A DNA stretch of 64,000 bases from Nocardia brasiliensis (GCF_011801125.1 NZ_CP046171.1:5642001-5706000); one strand, 5' to 3'; positions 38,168 through 48,476 are shown, counted from the stretch's first letter. Notes: a model not told the origin generated them from the sequence alone. Made by a program: numbers and translations.

Positions 38168-40710
38168 GCGCTGCTCGCTCCGTTCTCGGCGGCGGGCAGA
38201 TCGACGATCATGGTCAATCCGCCGCCCGGTGTCGGTTCGGCGTGCACGGTGCCGCCCATCGCCTCGACGAAACCGCGCACCACCGAAAGGCCGAGCCCGA
38301 CCCCGGTGGTGTTGTCCCGGTCGCCGAGCCGCTGGAACGGTTCGAACAGTTGCTCCTCGGTACCCGGCGGGACGCCGGGCCCGGTGTCCACCACCGCGAT
38401 GAACACCCGATCACCCTCGCGTTCGGCGGTAACGCGTACCGGCGGGGGATGGTAGTCGCCGGAACCGGCGGGTGGGGTGAAGGCCATGTCGCGGGTGGCG
38501 TGCCGCAGCGCGTTGTCGATCAGGTTGGCCAGCACGCGTTCGAGCAACCCGCTGTCCGCGCGCACCGAGACGTCGCCGACCTCGACCTTCACCAGGTCCA
38601 TCGCCGCGCGCCGCACGCCGCGCGCGCCCATGCCGACGCTCAGCAGCGCCCGGTGCACCACCTCGTCCATATACACCTGCCGCAGTTGCGGTTTCACCAC
38701 GCCGACCGCGAGCCGGGACGAGTCGAGCAGGTTACCGACCAGCGCGGTCAGCTGATCCACCGATTCCTCGATCGTCTCCAGCAGCTCGCCGGTGTCCTCG
38801 GCGGAGAACTCGATGTCATCGCTGCGCAGACTGGACACGGCCGCCTTCGCCCCCGCCAGCGGGGTGCGCAGATCGTGACTCACCGCCGACAGCAGCGCCC
38901 TGCGCAATCGGTCCGCCTCCAGCAGCGCCGCCGCCGCGCTCGCCTCCTCCGCGAGCCTGGCCTGCCGCACCAGCCCGGCCGCCTGATTGGCCACGGCGTT
39001 GAGCACCGGCCGATCGCCCGCGGCCAGCGGCCGCCCGGCGAGCAACAGCAGGCTCGTCGCGTCGCCCGCCTGAATGGTGGTGTCGGCGTCGGCGGCGCGC
39101 CGCGGCGGGTCTGTGCCCACCTCGGCGACCACCTGTTCGCCGCACAGCATGCTCACCGCGCGCTGCCCGTAGGTCTCGCGCACCTGCTCGAGCAGTTTGG
39201 GCAGATCGGCGCCGTGCAGCACGGCACCGGCGAACATCGTCAGCAGCTCCGCCTCCTGGGAGGCACGGCGGGCCTGCAACGTCTGTTTCGCGGCCACGTC
39301 CACCAACGCCGCCACCGCCACCGCGACGAACAGCAGCACCACCACGGTGACGAAATTGTCCGGCTCGGAAATGGTCAGGCTGTAGCGCGGGTCGGCGAAG
39401 AACCAGTTCAGCAGCATGCCCGACAGCAGTGCCGAAAACGCCGCGGGCACAACACCGCCCAGCAGCGCGACCGCGACGACGCCGATGAAGAACACCGCGC
39501 TCAGGCCACCGAGCTGCAGGAAACCGTCCAGGAACACGACGCCGATCCCGCACACCGCCGAGGGCACGAGCACCGCGGCCAACCAGGCCCGGATCGGCTG
39601 GCGCGGCATGAGCGAGGACCGGCGCAGGCCGCGATGGGCTTCCTCGTGCGTCACCATGTGCACATCGATCTTTCCCGACCGCTGCACCACCGTGGCGCCG
39701 ATGCCCTCGTCGAACATCCGCGCCCACCGGGAGCGGCGCGAGGTGCCGAGCACCAACTGCGTCGCGTTCGCCTCGCGCGCGAACTCCAGCAGCGCACTTG
39801 GCACGTCGTCACCGGTCACCGTGTGCAACGAGGCGTCCAGACTCGCGGCGAGCTCACGCAGCCTGGCCAGTCGAGCGGTGGAGACCCCGGCCAGCCCGTC
39901 GCCCCGAACCACATGCACCAGAACGAGTTCCGCGCTGGCCTTGCTCGCGATGCGGCTCGCCCGGCGCACCACGGTCTCCGACTCCGGGCCGCCGGTCACC
40001 GCGACGACCACCCGCTCGCGCGCCTCCCACGGTTCGGTGATCCGGTGGTCGGCCCGGTAGGCGGCCAGTGCGGCGTCGACCTGATCGGCCAGCCACAGCA
40101 GCGCCAATTCCCGCAGCGCGGTGAGGTTTCCGGGACGGAAGTAGTTGCGCAGCGCGGCGTCCACCTTGTCGGCGGAGTACACGTTGCCGTGGGAGAGCCT
40201 GCGCCGCAACGCCTCCGGTGTGAGATCGACCAGCTCGACCTGGTCGGCGCCGCGCACCACCGCGTCCGGCACGGTTTCCTGCTGCCGGACCCCGGTGATC
40301 CGCTCGACCACGTCGTTGAGGCTCTCCAGGTGCTGCACGTTGACCGTCGAGATCACGTCGATGCCCGCGTCCAGCAGTTCTTCGACGTCCTGCCAACGCT
40401 TTTCGTGCTTGCTGCCCGGCGCGTTGGTGTGCGCGAGCTCGTCGACCAGCGCGACCGCGGGATGACGCCGCAGCACCGCGTCGAGATCGAGCTCCGGCAG
40501 CTGCGCGCCGCGATAGCCCACCATGCGCGGTGGTATCCGCTCGATGCCGTTTAGCAGAGTCGCTGTCTTGGCCCGGCCATGCGTTTCCACTACCGCCGCC
40601 ACCACGTCGCGGCCGCGCTCGAGCCGCCGGTGGGCCTCGCCGAGCATGGCGTAGGTCTTACCGACTCCCGGCGCTGCGCCGAGGTAGATCCGCAGTCGGC
40701 CGCGTTTCAC
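38164..40710 (-). CDS. kdpD: KdpD potassium sensor histidine kinase
   Basis: 848 aa membrane kinase. N-terminal KdpD domain with P-loop 'GAAPGVGKTYAMLGEAHRR' (residues about 10-28), a UspA-like domain ('VVAVTGGPESETVVRRA' to 'LVLGTSRRSRW'), four membrane helices (about 375-475), a GAF-like region, HisKA ('[17 protein letters not shown]') and HATPase ('LIDNALRHATRD', 'DTGPGVPPGTEEQLFEPFQRL'). It phosphorylates KdpE on low external potassium or osmotic change. Co-transcribed with kdpE and preceded by a 53-aa membrane protein gene. Confidence 0.95.
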   Translation of the reverse strand: MKRGRLRIYLGAAPGVGKTYAMLGEAHRRLERGRDVVAAVVETHGRAKTATLLNGIERIPPRMVGYRGAQLPELDLDAVLRRHPAVALVDELAHTNAPGSKHEKRWQDVEELLDAGIDVISTVNVQHLESLNDVVERITGVRQQETVPDAVVRGADQVELVDLTPEALRRRLSHGNVYSADKVDAALRNYFRPGNLTALRELALLWLADQVDAALAAYRADHRITEPWEARERVVVAVTGGPESETVVRRASRIASKASAELVLVHVVRGDGLAGVSTARLARLRELAASLDASLHTVTGDDVPSALLEFAREANATQLVLGTSRRSRWARMFDEGIGATVVQRSGKIDVHMVTHEEAHRGLRRSSLMPRQPIRAWLAAVLVPSAVCGIGVVFLDGFLQLGGLSAVFFIGVVAVALLGGVVPAAFSALLSGMLLNWFFADPRYSLTISEPDNFVTVVVLLFVAVAVAALVDVAAKQTLQARRASQEAELLTMFAGAVLHGADLPKLLEQVRETYGQRAVSMLCGEQVVAEVGTDPPRRAADADTTIQAGDATSLLLLAGRPLAAGDRPVLNAVANQAAGLVRQARLAEEASAAAALLEADRLRRALLSAVSHDLRTPLAGAKAAVSSLRSDDIEFSAEDTGELLETIEESVDQLTALVGNLLDSSRLAVGVVKPQLRQVYMDEVVHRALLSVGMGARGVRRAAMDLVKVEVGDVSVRADSGLLERVLANLIDNALRHATRDMAFTPPAGSGDYHPPPVRVTAEREGDRVFIAVVDTGPGVPPGTEEQLFEPFQRLGDRDNTTGVGLGLSVVRGFVEAMGGTVHAEPTPGGGLTMIVDLPAAENGASSA

Positions 40711-40782
40711 CGGTCCATCATCGCGCGCCGCGATCCCGGAACCGAGTACCCCTCGGACCTATCGGCGTGCTGCGCCCGATCC

Positions 40783-40944
40783 TCACGCATCCAGCGGCCC
40801 GGCCTGCGCGCCTTGCAGGCTCCGCACCCGGTCGCGCTCCGCGGCGTGGCCCGGTTCCGCCTCGTCGCCCTGGCTGCGCAGCGCACGGATGAGCAGCGCA
40901 CAGCACACGAACCCGACGAGCAGGGCCACGGTGACAGCCGACAT
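40783..40944 (-). CDS. Small membrane protein upstream of kdpD (53 aa)
   Basis: ATG at 40942-40944 with AAAGGAAA about 10 nt upstream. One membrane helix at residues 1-20 ('MSAVTVALLVGFVCCALLIRA'-type, landmarks VALLVGFVCCALLI), then a charged cytosolic tail ('SQGDEAEPGHAAERDRVRSL'). It lies 72 nt ahead of kdpD and could be co-transcribed. I do not know the family; a role with the sensor is guessed from position only. Confidence 0.6.
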   Translation of the reverse strand: MSAVTVALLVGFVCCALLIRALRSQGDEAEPGHAAERDRVRSLQGAQAGPLDA

Positions 40945-41245
40945 GACAACATTTCCTTTCTCCGACCGATCGAAACAACCGGTCGCGCTGGAGAGATCCG
41001 CCTGGCCGGCCCTCAACTACTACCCGCCTCCACGCGGTTGAGCGGGATCTTTACGGCATGTTGACGGGATCGCCGCCGCTCTTGACGTTCTGCTTGCGAC
41101 GCGCGGAAGCCGAGATGTAAACGAAGCGCAAAGGCGGCGCCCGCACCCGCAAAGGAGTCGTAAGGAACCTCGGATGCGCCTGTGACGACGACTTGACTCC
41201 CCTGGTGCGCTCGACATCACGAGCGCTGATGGAGGTTGGTCGAAC
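40945..41245. promoter_or_regulatory. Divergent kdp control region with a direct-repeat site
   Basis: About 300 nt between the kdpD-side small gene and the kdpFABC side. At 41182-41197 GTGACGACGACTTGAC contains TGAC half-sites 11 bp apart, the spacing used by OmpR-family regulators, so it is a candidate KdpE site. TTTAC at about 41052 and GTAAA at about 41117 are further candidates. No gene is seen inside. Confidence 0.4.
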
Positions 41246-41329
41246 ATGTCTGTCGTGGTGTTCACGGTGCTGACCGTGGCGATCTTCGCCCTGTTGGGCC
41301 TGATCCAGCGGGGGGTGGAAAAGCTGTGA
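41246..41329 (+). CDS. 27-aa membrane microprotein upstream of kdpF
   Basis: ATG at 41246 with GGAGG about 10 nt upstream. 'MSVVVFTVLTVAIFALLGLI' is a single membrane helix followed by 'QRGVEKL'. Its TGA overlaps the kdpF GTG (GTGA), so it is translationally coupled to the transporter operon. It is about the size of KdpF and may be a second KdpF-like subunit or regulator. Confidence 0.65.
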   Translation: MSVVVFTVLTVAIFALLGLIQRGVEKL

Positions 41330-41412
41330 CCGCGAACCTGATCGGTGTGCTGTTCGCCATCGCGGTCGCGATCTATCTGGTCGCCGCGCTGCTTTTCCCC
41401 GAGAGGTTCTAG
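41326..41412 (+). CDS. kdpF: K+-transporting ATPase subunit KdpF
   Basis: 28 aa, one helix ('LIGVLFAIAVAIYLVAALLF') and the family ending 'PERF'. It stabilises the KdpABC complex. GTG start overlaps the preceding stop; kdpA begins directly after the TAG. Too short for ordinary gene finders. Confidence 0.88.
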   Translation: MTANLIGVLFAIAVAIYLVAALLFPERF

Positions 41413-43086
41413 GTGAACACGACTACAGCGGGGATCGCGTTCGTCGCCTCCCTGATCATCGCGCTCGCCCTGGTACACGTCCCGCTCGGCGACTACATGT
41501 ACCGGGTCTACAACGGCCGAAAGCATTATCGCGCGGAGCGGGTCGTCTATCGGGCCATCGGCGTGCAACCGGAGGTGGAGCAGACCTGGGGCGTCTATGC
41601 CCGCAGCGTGCTTGCCTTCGCCGCGGTCGGGATCATCTTCCTCTTCTTCTTCCAGTTGCTGCAGGGCAAGCTGCCGCTGCGCCTGAACGACCCGGCGACC
41701 GAGATGACGCCCGCGCTGGCCTGGAACACCGCGGTCAGCTTCGTGACGAACACGAACTGGCAGAACTACTCCGGGGAGTCGACCCAGAGCCACCTGGTGC
41801 AGATGGCCGGGCTCGCGGTGCAGAACTTCGTCTCCGCCGCCGTCGGCATGGCCGTCGCGGTCGCGTTGGTGCGCGGCTTCGCGCGCAGGCACACCGGCGA
41901 ACTCGGCAACTTCTGGGTGGACCTGATCCGCGGCACCCTGCGCATCCTGCTGCCGATCGCGTTCGTGTTCGCGATCGTGCTGGTCGCCGGCGGTGCGGTG
42001 CAGAACTTCCACCTGCACGATCAGCTCGCTCAGGCGCTCAACGGCACCGAGCAGACCATTCCCGGTGGTCCGGTGGCCAGCCAGGAGGTCATCAAGGAAC
42101 TCGGCACCAACGGCGGCGGCTTCTACAACGCCAACTCCGCGCACCCGTTCGAGAACCCGACCGCCTGGACCAACTGGCTGGAGATCTTCCTCATCCTGAT
42201 GATCAGCTTCTCGTTGCCGCGCACCTTCGGCCGGATGGTCGGCAGCACGAAGCAGGGCTACGCCATCGTCGCCGTGATGGGCATCATCGCGTTGCTCAGC
42301 ACCGTGCTGCAGAACGCCTTCCAGCTCGCCCACCACGGCACGGTGCCGACCGCCGTCGGCGCGTCCCTCGAGGGCGTCGAAACCCGTTTCGGGGTAGCCG
42401 ATTCCGCGACCTTCGCGACCGCGACGACGCTCACCTCGACCGGCGCGGTCGACTCGTTCCACGACTCCTACACCAGCCTCGGCGGCCTGATGACGATGTT
42501 CAACATGCAGCTCGGCGAAGTAGCGCCCGGCGGAACGGGTTCCGGACTCTACGGCATGCTCGTCCTCGCGGTGCTCACCGTGTTCGTCGCCGGCCTGATG
42601 GTCGGCCGGACTCCGGAGTATCTCGGCAAGAAGATCACGCCGCGCGAGATCAAGCTCGCCGCTTCGTATTTCCTGGTCAGCCCGTTGCTCGCATTGGTGG
42701 GCACCGCGCTGGCGATGGCCATGCCGGGCCAGCGCGCGAGCATGCTGAACTCCGGCCCGCACGGTCTCTCGGAAGTGTTGTACGCCTTCACTTCCGCGAC
42801 CAACAACAACGGCTCGGCGTTCGCGGGATTGTCCGGCAACACCGAGTGGTACAACACCGCGCTCGGCCTGGCGATGGTGTTCGGCCGGTTCCTGCCGATC
42901 ATCTTCGTGCTCGCGCTGGCAGGCGCTTTGGCCGAACAGGGCAGCACCCCCGAGTCGATCGGCACGCTGCCGACGCACCGGCCGCAGTTCGTCGGGATGG
43001 TCGTCGGCGTGACGGTGATCCTGGTCGCGCTCACATTTCTGCCCGCACTCGCGCTCGGGCCGCTCGCTGAAGGAATCCACCCATGA
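41413..43086 (+). CDS. kdpA: K+-transporting ATPase subunit KdpA
   Basis: Potassium-selective channel-like subunit, 557 aa, about 10 membrane helices. Selectivity-filter regions typical of KdpA: '[14 protein letters not shown]', '[19 protein letters not shown]', '[13 protein letters not shown]'. Starts at a GTG immediately after kdpF. Full length and intact. Confidence 0.96.
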   Translation: MNTTTAGIAFVASLIIALALVHVPLGDYMYRVYNGRKHYRAERVVYRAIGVQPEVEQTWGVYARSVLAFAAVGIIFLFFFQLLQGKLPLRLNDPATEMTPALAWNTAVSFVTNTNWQNYSGESTQSHLVQMAGLAVQNFVSAAVGMAVAVALVRGFARRHTGELGNFWVDLIRGTLRILLPIAFVFAIVLVAGGAVQNFHLHDQLAQALNGTEQTIPGGPVASQEVIKELGTNGGGFYNANSAHPFENPTAWTNWLEIFLILMISFSLPRTFGRMVGSTKQGYAIVAVMGIIALLSTVLQNAFQLAHHGTVPTAVGASLEGVETRFGVADSATFATATTLTSTGAVDSFHDSYTSLGGLMTMFNMQLGEVAPGGTGSGLYGMLVLAVLTVFVAGLMVGRTPEYLGKKITPREIKLAASYFLVSPLLALVGTALAMAMPGQRASMLNSGPHGLSEVLYAFTSATNNNGSAFAGLSGNTEWYNTALGLAMVFGRFLPIIFVLALAGALAEQGSTPESIGTLPTHRPQFVGMVVGVTVILVALTFLPALALGPLAEGIHP

Positions 43087-45161
43087 CCACTGCCCCGAGA
43101 ATGCTGCTGAGCTCGCTGCCCGATGCGGTGCGCAAGCTCGACCCGCGCACCATGTGGCGCAATCCGGTGATGTTCATCGTCGAGCTCGGCGCCGCATGGG
43201 CCACCGTGCTTGCGAGCGCCGAGCCCGGCTTCTTCGCCTGGACGATTGTCGGATGGCTCTGGCTCACCGTTATTTTCGCCAATCTCGCCGAAGCGGTCGC
43301 CGAGGGCCGCGGTAAGGCGCAGGCGGACACGCTGCGAAAAGCCAAGACCGACACCGTGGCTCGGCGGCTGATCGACTGGAGCCCGGGTGGGCAGATCGTC
43401 GAGGAGGCCGTCGCGGCTCCCGAGCTGCGGCGCGGCGACCACGTCGTGGTCGAGGCCGGTCAGTTGGTCCCCGGCGACGGCGATGTCGTGGAAGGCATTG
43501 CCTCGGTGGACGAATCGGCGATCACCGGTGAATCCGCACCGGTGATCCGGGAATCCGGCGGCGACCGTTCGGCGGTCACCGGCGGCACCACCGTGCTGTC
43601 GGATCGGATCGTCGTCCGGATCACCCAGGAACCCGGCAAGAGCTTCATCGACAAGATGATCGCCCTGGTCGAGGGCGCGAGCAGGCAGAAGACACCGAAC
43701 GAGATCGCGCTGAACATCCTGCTCGCCTCGCTGACCGTCATCTTCGTGTTCGCGGTGGTCACCCTGCAGCCGCTGGCGATCTACTCGAAGGCGAACAACC
43801 CGGGCGTGCCCGACACGGCCGCGCTGAACGGCAACGGGATCACCGGTATCGTGCTGGTCTCGCTGCTGGTGTGTCTCATTCCGACCACCATCGGCGCGCT
43901 GCTGTCGGCCATCGGCATCGCGGGCATGGACCGCCTCGTGCAGCGCAATGTGCTTGCCATGTCCGGTCGTGCGGTCGAAGCCGCGGGCGATGTGAACACC
44001 CTGCTGCTCGACAAGACCGGCACCATCACCCTCGGCAACCGCCAGGCCACGGATTTCGTTCCGCTGCCCGATATCTCGGCCGACGAGCTCGCCGACGCGG
44101 CGCAGCTGTCCAGCCTCGCCGACGAAACCCCCGAGGGCCGTTCCATTGTCGTGTACGCGAAACAGGCGTTCGGCAAGCGCGAGCGCACGCCGGGCGAGCT
44201 GGCGGGCGCCATCTGGGTGGAATTCACCGCCCAGACCCGCATGTCGGGCGTCGACCTCGCCGATGGACATCGGCTGCGCAAGGGTGCCGCGAGCGCGGTC
44301 GTCGAATGGGTGCGCGCCCAAGGCGGCGCGGTGCCCGCCGAGGTCGGCGTGACCGTGGACGGTGTGTCCGCCGCCGGCGGCACGCCGCTGGTGGTCGGCG
44401 AATCGAAAGCCGGCGCGGCCCGGCTGCTCGGCGTCATCTACCTCAAGGACGTCGTCAAGCATGGCATGCGTGAGCGGTTCGACGAGATGCGCAGGATGGG
44501 CATCCGCACCGTCATGATCACCGGCGACAATCCGTTGACCGCCAAGGCGATTGCCGACGAGGCCGGTGTCGACGACTTCCTCGCCGAGGCGACGCCCGAG
44601 GACAAGCTGGCGCTGATCAAACAGGAACAGGCGGGCGGCAGGCTGGTCGCGATGACCGGCGACGGCACCAACGACGCGCCCGCGCTCGCGCAGGCCGACG
44701 TCGGCGTCGCGATGAACACCGGCACCTCGGCCGCCAAAGAGGCGGGCAACATGGTCGATCTGGACTCCGACCCGACCAAGCTGATCGAGATCGTGGAGAT
44801 CGGCAAGCAATTGCTCATCACCCGCGGCGCGCTGACCACCTTCTCGATCGCCAACGACATCGCCAAGTACTTCGCGATCCTGCCCGCGCTGTTCATCGCG
44901 CTGTTCCCCGGCCTGGACAGGCTCAACATCATGCGATTGGCCAGCCCGCAGTCGGCGATCCTGGCCGCGGTGATCTTCAACGCGATCGTCATCGTCGCGC
45001 TGATCCCACTGTCGCTGCGCGGCGTGCGCTACACGCCGACCAATGCCTCGAAGTTGTTGAGCCGCAACCTGACCATCTACGGACTTGGCGGCATCATCGC
45101 GCCGTTCCTCGGCATCAAACTCATCGACCTCGTCGTCCAACTCCTCCCCGGGATGTCCTGA
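43083..45161 (+). CDS. kdpB: K+-transporting P-type ATPase subunit KdpB
   Basis: 692-aa P-type ATPase that energises KdpA. Phosphorylation motif '[11 protein letters not shown]', 'TGES' loop in '[12 protein letters not shown]', hinge '[17 protein letters not shown]'. Overlaps kdpA by 4 nt (ATGA), so the stoichiometry is translationally coupled. Full length. Confidence 0.97.
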   Translation: MTTAPRMLLSSLPDAVRKLDPRTMWRNPVMFIVELGAAWATVLASAEPGFFAWTIVGWLWLTVIFANLAEAVAEGRGKAQADTLRKAKTDTVARRLIDWSPGGQIVEEAVAAPELRRGDHVVVEAGQLVPGDGDVVEGIASVDESAITGESAPVIRESGGDRSAVTGGTTVLSDRIVVRITQEPGKSFIDKMIALVEGASRQKTPNEIALNILLASLTVIFVFAVVTLQPLAIYSKANNPGVPDTAALNGNGITGIVLVSLLVCLIPTTIGALLSAIGIAGMDRLVQRNVLAMSGRAVEAAGDVNTLLLDKTGTITLGNRQATDFVPLPDISADELADAAQLSSLADETPEGRSIVVYAKQAFGKRERTPGELAGAIWVEFTAQTRMSGVDLADGHRLRKGAASAVVEWVRAQGGAVPAEVGVTVDGVSAAGGTPLVVGESKAGAARLLGVIYLKDVVKHGMRERFDEMRRMGIRTVMITGDNPLTAKAIADEAGVDDFLAEATPEDKLALIKQEQAGGRLVAMTGDGTNDAPALAQADVGVAMNTGTSAAKEAGNMVDLDSDPTKLIEIVEIGKQLLITRGALTTFSIANDIAKYFAILPALFIALFPGLDRLNIMRLASPQSAILAAVIFNAIVIVALIPLSLRGVRYTPTNASKLLSRNLTIYGLGGIIAPFLGIKLIDLVVQLLPGMS

Positions 45162-45162
45162 C

Positions 45163-46053
45163 ATGCGTACCTCGACCTGGATGCGGCAGCACCTCGCCGC
45201 GCTGCGCGCGCTGCTCGTGCTCACCGCGATCACCGGAATCGCCTATCCGCTGGCGGTTTTCGCGGTGGCTCACCTGCCCGGCCTGCATGACAGGGCCGAC
45301 GGTTCGCTGCTGCGATCCGGCGGCACCGTCGTCGGCTCCCGCCTGATCGGCCAGTCCTTCACCGATTCCGACGGCAACGCGCTGGCGTGGTACTTCCAGA
45401 GCAGACCCGCCGCCGCCCGGACCGACGGCTACGACCCGATGGCCACCGCCGCGTCCAATCTCGGCCCGGAGAGCATCGTGGACATCCGCACCGCCGATCC
45501 GGCCGAGACGAAGCCGAGCCTGCTGTCGACGGTGTGCGCACGGAGCAAGACGATCGGCGACCGCGAGGGGGTCGACGGCGCACGGCCGTTCTGCACGAAA
45601 ACGGGTGTCGGCGCGGTCCTCTCGGTGCTCGGGCCGCGCGATGGGCGCGGCGAGGTCACCCACCCGGTTCGGGTGGTGAGCGTCAACGAGGCCTGCCCGG
45701 CCGCGCCGTTCCTGTCGGTGTACCGCGGCGTTCGGGTCGAATGCGCCGAGCCCGGCGCCGACTACTCGGCGGGCCGGATCGTGCCGATCTTCGGCGACGC
45801 CCCGATCGACACCCCGGTGCCCGCCGACGCCGTCACCGCAGGCGGCAGCGGCCTCGACCCGCACATCTCCCCGCGGTACGCCGAGCTCCAGATCACCCGG
45901 GTAGCCAAGGCGCGCAACGTCGCCGCGGACCAGATCCGGCAGCTGGTGGCCGCGCACACCGACGGCCGCACGCTCGGCTTCCTCGGCGAACCCCGGGTCA
46001 ACGTGGTCGAGTTGAATCTCGACCTCGACCAGCGGTATCCGGTGCGCGGCTGA
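45163..46053 (+). CDS. kdpC: K+-transporting ATPase subunit KdpC with a long insertion
   Basis: 296 aa; E. coli KdpC has 190. N-terminal membrane helix (residues 14-36), the family segments 'GSRLIGQSFTD', 'YFQSRPAAA' and 'SASNLGPES'-like 'AASNLGPESIVD', and the C-terminal 'GSGLDPHISPRYAELQ' are kept. Between them, residues about 110-218 are an extra segment with four cysteines (C125, C144, C178, C194), probably a disulfide-bonded exterior domain. Ends kdpFABC; one base separates it from kdpB. Confidence 0.93.
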   Translation: MRTSTWMRQHLAALRALLVLTAITGIAYPLAVFAVAHLPGLHDRADGSLLRSGGTVVGSRLIGQSFTDSDGNALAWYFQSRPAAARTDGYDPMATAASNLGPESIVDIRTADPAETKPSLLSTVCARSKTIGDREGVDGARPFCTKTGVGAVLSVLGPRDGRGEVTHPVRVVSVNEACPAAPFLSVYRGVRVECAEPGADYSAGRIVPIFGDAPIDTPVPADAVTAGGSGLDPHISPRYAELQITRVAKARNVAADQIRQLVAAHTDGRTLGFLGEPRVNVVELNLDLDQRYPVRG

Positions 46054-46098
46054 GCCGCGCCGTCGCCCATCCGCTCGTGTCCGAAGCTGCCCCGGTGA

Positions 46099-46803
46099 TC
46101 AGCGGTACTCGGGGTTCTCGAAGTCGAAGCGGCAACCGGCGTCCCATTCCGAGCGCTGGTTGCCGTGGGCCGGAATCCCGTTGGCGTCCTTGAGCATCCG
46201 GGCCAGGTGCAGCAGATTCCAGGTCATGAACGTGGTATTGCGGTTGGTGAAGTCGTTGTCCGGACCGCCCGAGCCCGGATCGAGGTAGGAGGGCCCGGGG
46301 CCCGCTTCGCCGATCCACCCCGCGTCGGCCTGCGGCGGGATGGTGTAGCCGAGGTGCTGAAGGCTGTAGAGGATGTTCATGGCGCAGTGTTTGACACCGT
46401 CCTCGTTGCCGGTGATGAGGCACCCGCCCACCCGACCGTAGTAGGCGTACTGGCCGTGCTGGTTGAGGATCGACGAGTTGGCGTAGAGCCGCTCGATCAC
46501 CTGCTTGGTGACAGAGCTGTTGTCGCCCAACCAGATCGGGCCGGCTAGCACCAGGATGTCGGCGTCCATCACCTGCCGCTGCAGTGCGGGCCACTCGTCG
46601 GTGGGCCAGCCGTGCTCGGTCATATCCGGCCAGACCCCGAAGGCGATGTCGTGGTCGACCGCCCTGATGTGGGAGACCCGCACGCCGTTCTTGGCCATGA
46701 TGCGGGCGCTGATGTCGATCAGCCCGCCGGTGTTGCTCACTTCCGGCGAACGCTTGAGGGTGCAGTTGATGAACAGGGCCCGCAGGTCGTCGTACGTGGT
46801 CAC
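46099..46803 (-). CDS. Flavodoxin-family / NADPH-dependent FMN reductase-like protein
   Basis: 234 aa. 'ALFINCTLKRSPEVSNTGGLID' (landmarks FINCTLKRSP) is the FMN-phosphate loop region, 'ADILVLAGPIWLGDNSSVTKQVIERL' the second flavin loop, and 'GRVGGCLITGNEDG' the third: pattern of NADPH-dependent FMN reductase/WrbA relatives. It shares a 4-nt overlap with the upstream membrane protein gene and is the last gene of a minus-strand operon including a molybdopterin oxidoreductase, so it may supply electrons. Confidence 0.85.
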   Translation of the reverse strand: MTTYDDLRALFINCTLKRSPEVSNTGGLIDISARIMAKNGVRVSHIRAVDHDIAFGVWPDMTEHGWPTDEWPALQRQVMDADILVLAGPIWLGDNSSVTKQVIERLYANSSILNQHGQYAYYGRVGGCLITGNEDGVKHCAMNILYSLQHLGYTIPPQADAGWIGEAGPGPSYLDPGSGGPDNDFTNRNTTFMTWNLLHLARMLKDANGIPAHGNQRSEWDAGCRFDFENPEYR

Positions 46804-47246
46804 GAGGTCCTCCTTGGTGTCGTGAGTTCCGGCCTGCGCGTTTTACGCCGGTCGGCGCGTCTTGCCGCCACCGCGACACCCACCAGCGCCCAGACCACGA
46901 CCACCGCGGCCGCGAGGCCTAGCGGATAGTTCCGGTCCAGCACGGTGGGGTTGTCGGGCATGGCGTGGCCGCGGTCGAGCACGGGCGCGGCGATCGAGAG
47001 CAGCGCCACGGTGCAGGCCGCACCGCAGGCTGCCGGGCCCCACCAGATGCCGGGCAGGAACCGGCGAGCGGTGACGCCGACCGCGGCGCACAGCGGCGCG
47101 AAAAGCGCGTCGTGTACCAGGATTCCGCCGACGAACCACAGCGCGATGGACATCAGATCCGCCCGCGGCACCTCGAGCAGCAGGCTGATCCCGTACCAGC
47201 CGAGCCCGCCGCCCGCCAGCAGCAAGAGCACCCGAACGGCGGTCAT
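46800..47246 (-). CDS. Four-helix membrane protein of unknown function
   Basis: 148 aa, about four membrane helices ('VRVLLLLAGGGLGWYGISLLL', 'LMSIALWFVGGILVHDALFAPL', 'GPAACGAACTVALLSIAAPVL', 'LGLAAAVVVVWALVGVAVAA'; each is cited as a landmark). The ATG at 47246 overlaps the stop of the molybdopterin oxidoreductase gene (ATGA), and its own end overlaps the flavodoxin-like gene. Perhaps a quinone- or heme-side partner of the oxidoreductase; no known domain is recognised. Confidence 0.75.
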   Translation of the reverse strand: MTAVRVLLLLAGGGLGWYGISLLLEVPRADLMSIALWFVGGILVHDALFAPLCAAVGVTARRFLPGIWWGPAACGAACTVALLSIAAPVLDRGHAMPDNPTVLDRNYPLGLAAAVVVVWALVGVAVAARRADRRKTRRPELTTPRRTS

Positions 47247-48409
47247 GACCGGGCCTCGATCGTCGAGAGCCATTTCGTTTGCAGCACTCCTGGGCGATTG
47301 GGCGCGATCAGACGGCACGGATAGCCGTGGTCGAGCTCGAGCGGCGCACCGTTCAGCGACAGCGCGACCAGGGTGTCCGTGTCGACGACATGGCGTTGCG
47401 GCAGTGTCGAGTTCGCGTAGATGCCATTGGTCTCCAACGAGCGGAAGTGCACGTCACCGCCAGGATAGGCGCCCACTGCGGCAAGGAGATCGCGCAACCG
47501 CACCCCGGACCAGTCCGCCGTGGCACTCCAGCCCTCCACGCAGGCGATCGGCAACCTGGCGTGCGTCTGCGGCATGGCGAGTAGCTCGTTCCTGGTGAAA
47601 CCGCGCTCCCGGTCGCCGACCCGCACGGCCAGCCGATAGTCGGCGGCCCGTGCGAGCGCCGCGACACCCGCCGCGGCGGCGGAGCGGTTGACCGGAAGGC
47701 CTTGCGGCCCTTCGCCGCTCCGTGGCGCGAGCACCGACGCCCAGCGGAGGAACGGCACCGTCTGACCGGCGACGGCCAAGGTGGCCGCCCCGGTGGCGAC
47801 CCACGCCGCGGTCAATACCGTCCGTCGCGAGACATGGCGCGCCTCGACCGGCTCGCCGCCGCCGTGCGACTCCGCCGGACGGCTCAGCGCCTCCCGGATC
47901 ACCGGCAGCTTCACCGCGAGATGCACGGCCAGCGCGCCGACCGCGACGTAGGCGATCGCGTAATGCGCGGTGGGAAAGAAGAACTTCCAGGGGTAGTACT
48001 GCGCGATGTTCAACAGTCCCGTCGACAGTTCGAATACGATCGCCCCGACCAGCAGCGCGATCGATCCGCGTTCCAGCACCCGCAGCGGCGAGCCGAAAAG
48101 GGGGCGCTGGAACAACTTCGGGTACACCGCCCACAGCTTCACCAGCAGCAGCGGAATCGCCGCGACACCGGTAACGACATGCAGCCCCTGGGTGAACCGG
48201 TACAGCCACACCGGGTGCGCGGGCCACCAGAACCAGCTGGGCGGATGCTGGATCCAATGGCTCAGCAGCCCGGTCACGAAGCAGGTCAGGATCGCCGCCC
48301 CGAGCGCGCTGCCCACCCGGCTGGCCACTTCGGGCCCCCGCGCGCCGGACACCCGATACCGCCGGTCGCCCGATGTGCCGGTGCGCTCGACGGATTCGTG
48401 CACTGTCAT
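47243..48409 (-). CDS. Membrane-bound molybdopterin-dependent (sulfite-oxidase-like) oxidoreductase
   Basis: 388 aa. About four N-terminal membrane helices (residues 32-180) of cytochrome b561/YedZ-like look, with His residues 'SHWIQHPP' and 'GLHVVTGVAAIP', then a linker and a sulfite-oxidase-fold domain at about 250-388. The Mo-coordinating Cys is in 'LPIACVEGWSATADWSG'; 'HGYPCRLIAPNRPGVLQTKW' is the typical C-terminal signature. Fusion of a membrane heme-like module to a SUOX-type Moco domain resembles YedY-YedZ in one chain. Substrate unknown. Confidence 0.87.
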   Translation of the reverse strand: MTVHESVERTGTSGDRRYRVSGARGPEVASRVGSALGAAILTCFVTGLLSHWIQHPPSWFWWPAHPVWLYRFTQGLHVVTGVAAIPLLLVKLWAVYPKLFQRPLFGSPLRVLERGSIALLVGAIVFELSTGLLNIAQYYPWKFFFPTAHYAIAYVAVGALAVHLAVKLPVIREALSRPAESHGGGEPVEARHVSRRTVLTAAWVATGAATLAVAGQTVPFLRWASVLAPRSGEGPQGLPVNRSAAAAGVAALARAADYRLAVRVGDRERGFTRNELLAMPQTHARLPIACVEGWSATADWSGVRLRDLLAAVGAYPGGDVHFRSLETNGIYANSTLPQRHVVDTDTLVALSLNGAPLELDHGYPCRLIAPNRPGVLQTKWLSTIEARS

Positions 48410-48476
48410 CGCACACCACCGAGACGGCGCGCCGAGATTCCAGCGTGCCCATACGATCCGGCGTGCTCCCGGTTCC

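Noticed and set aside
42549..45233. Minus-strand frame of 894 aa across kdpA-kdpB
   Set aside because: Low-complexity shadow; the plus strand encodes intact KdpA and KdpB.
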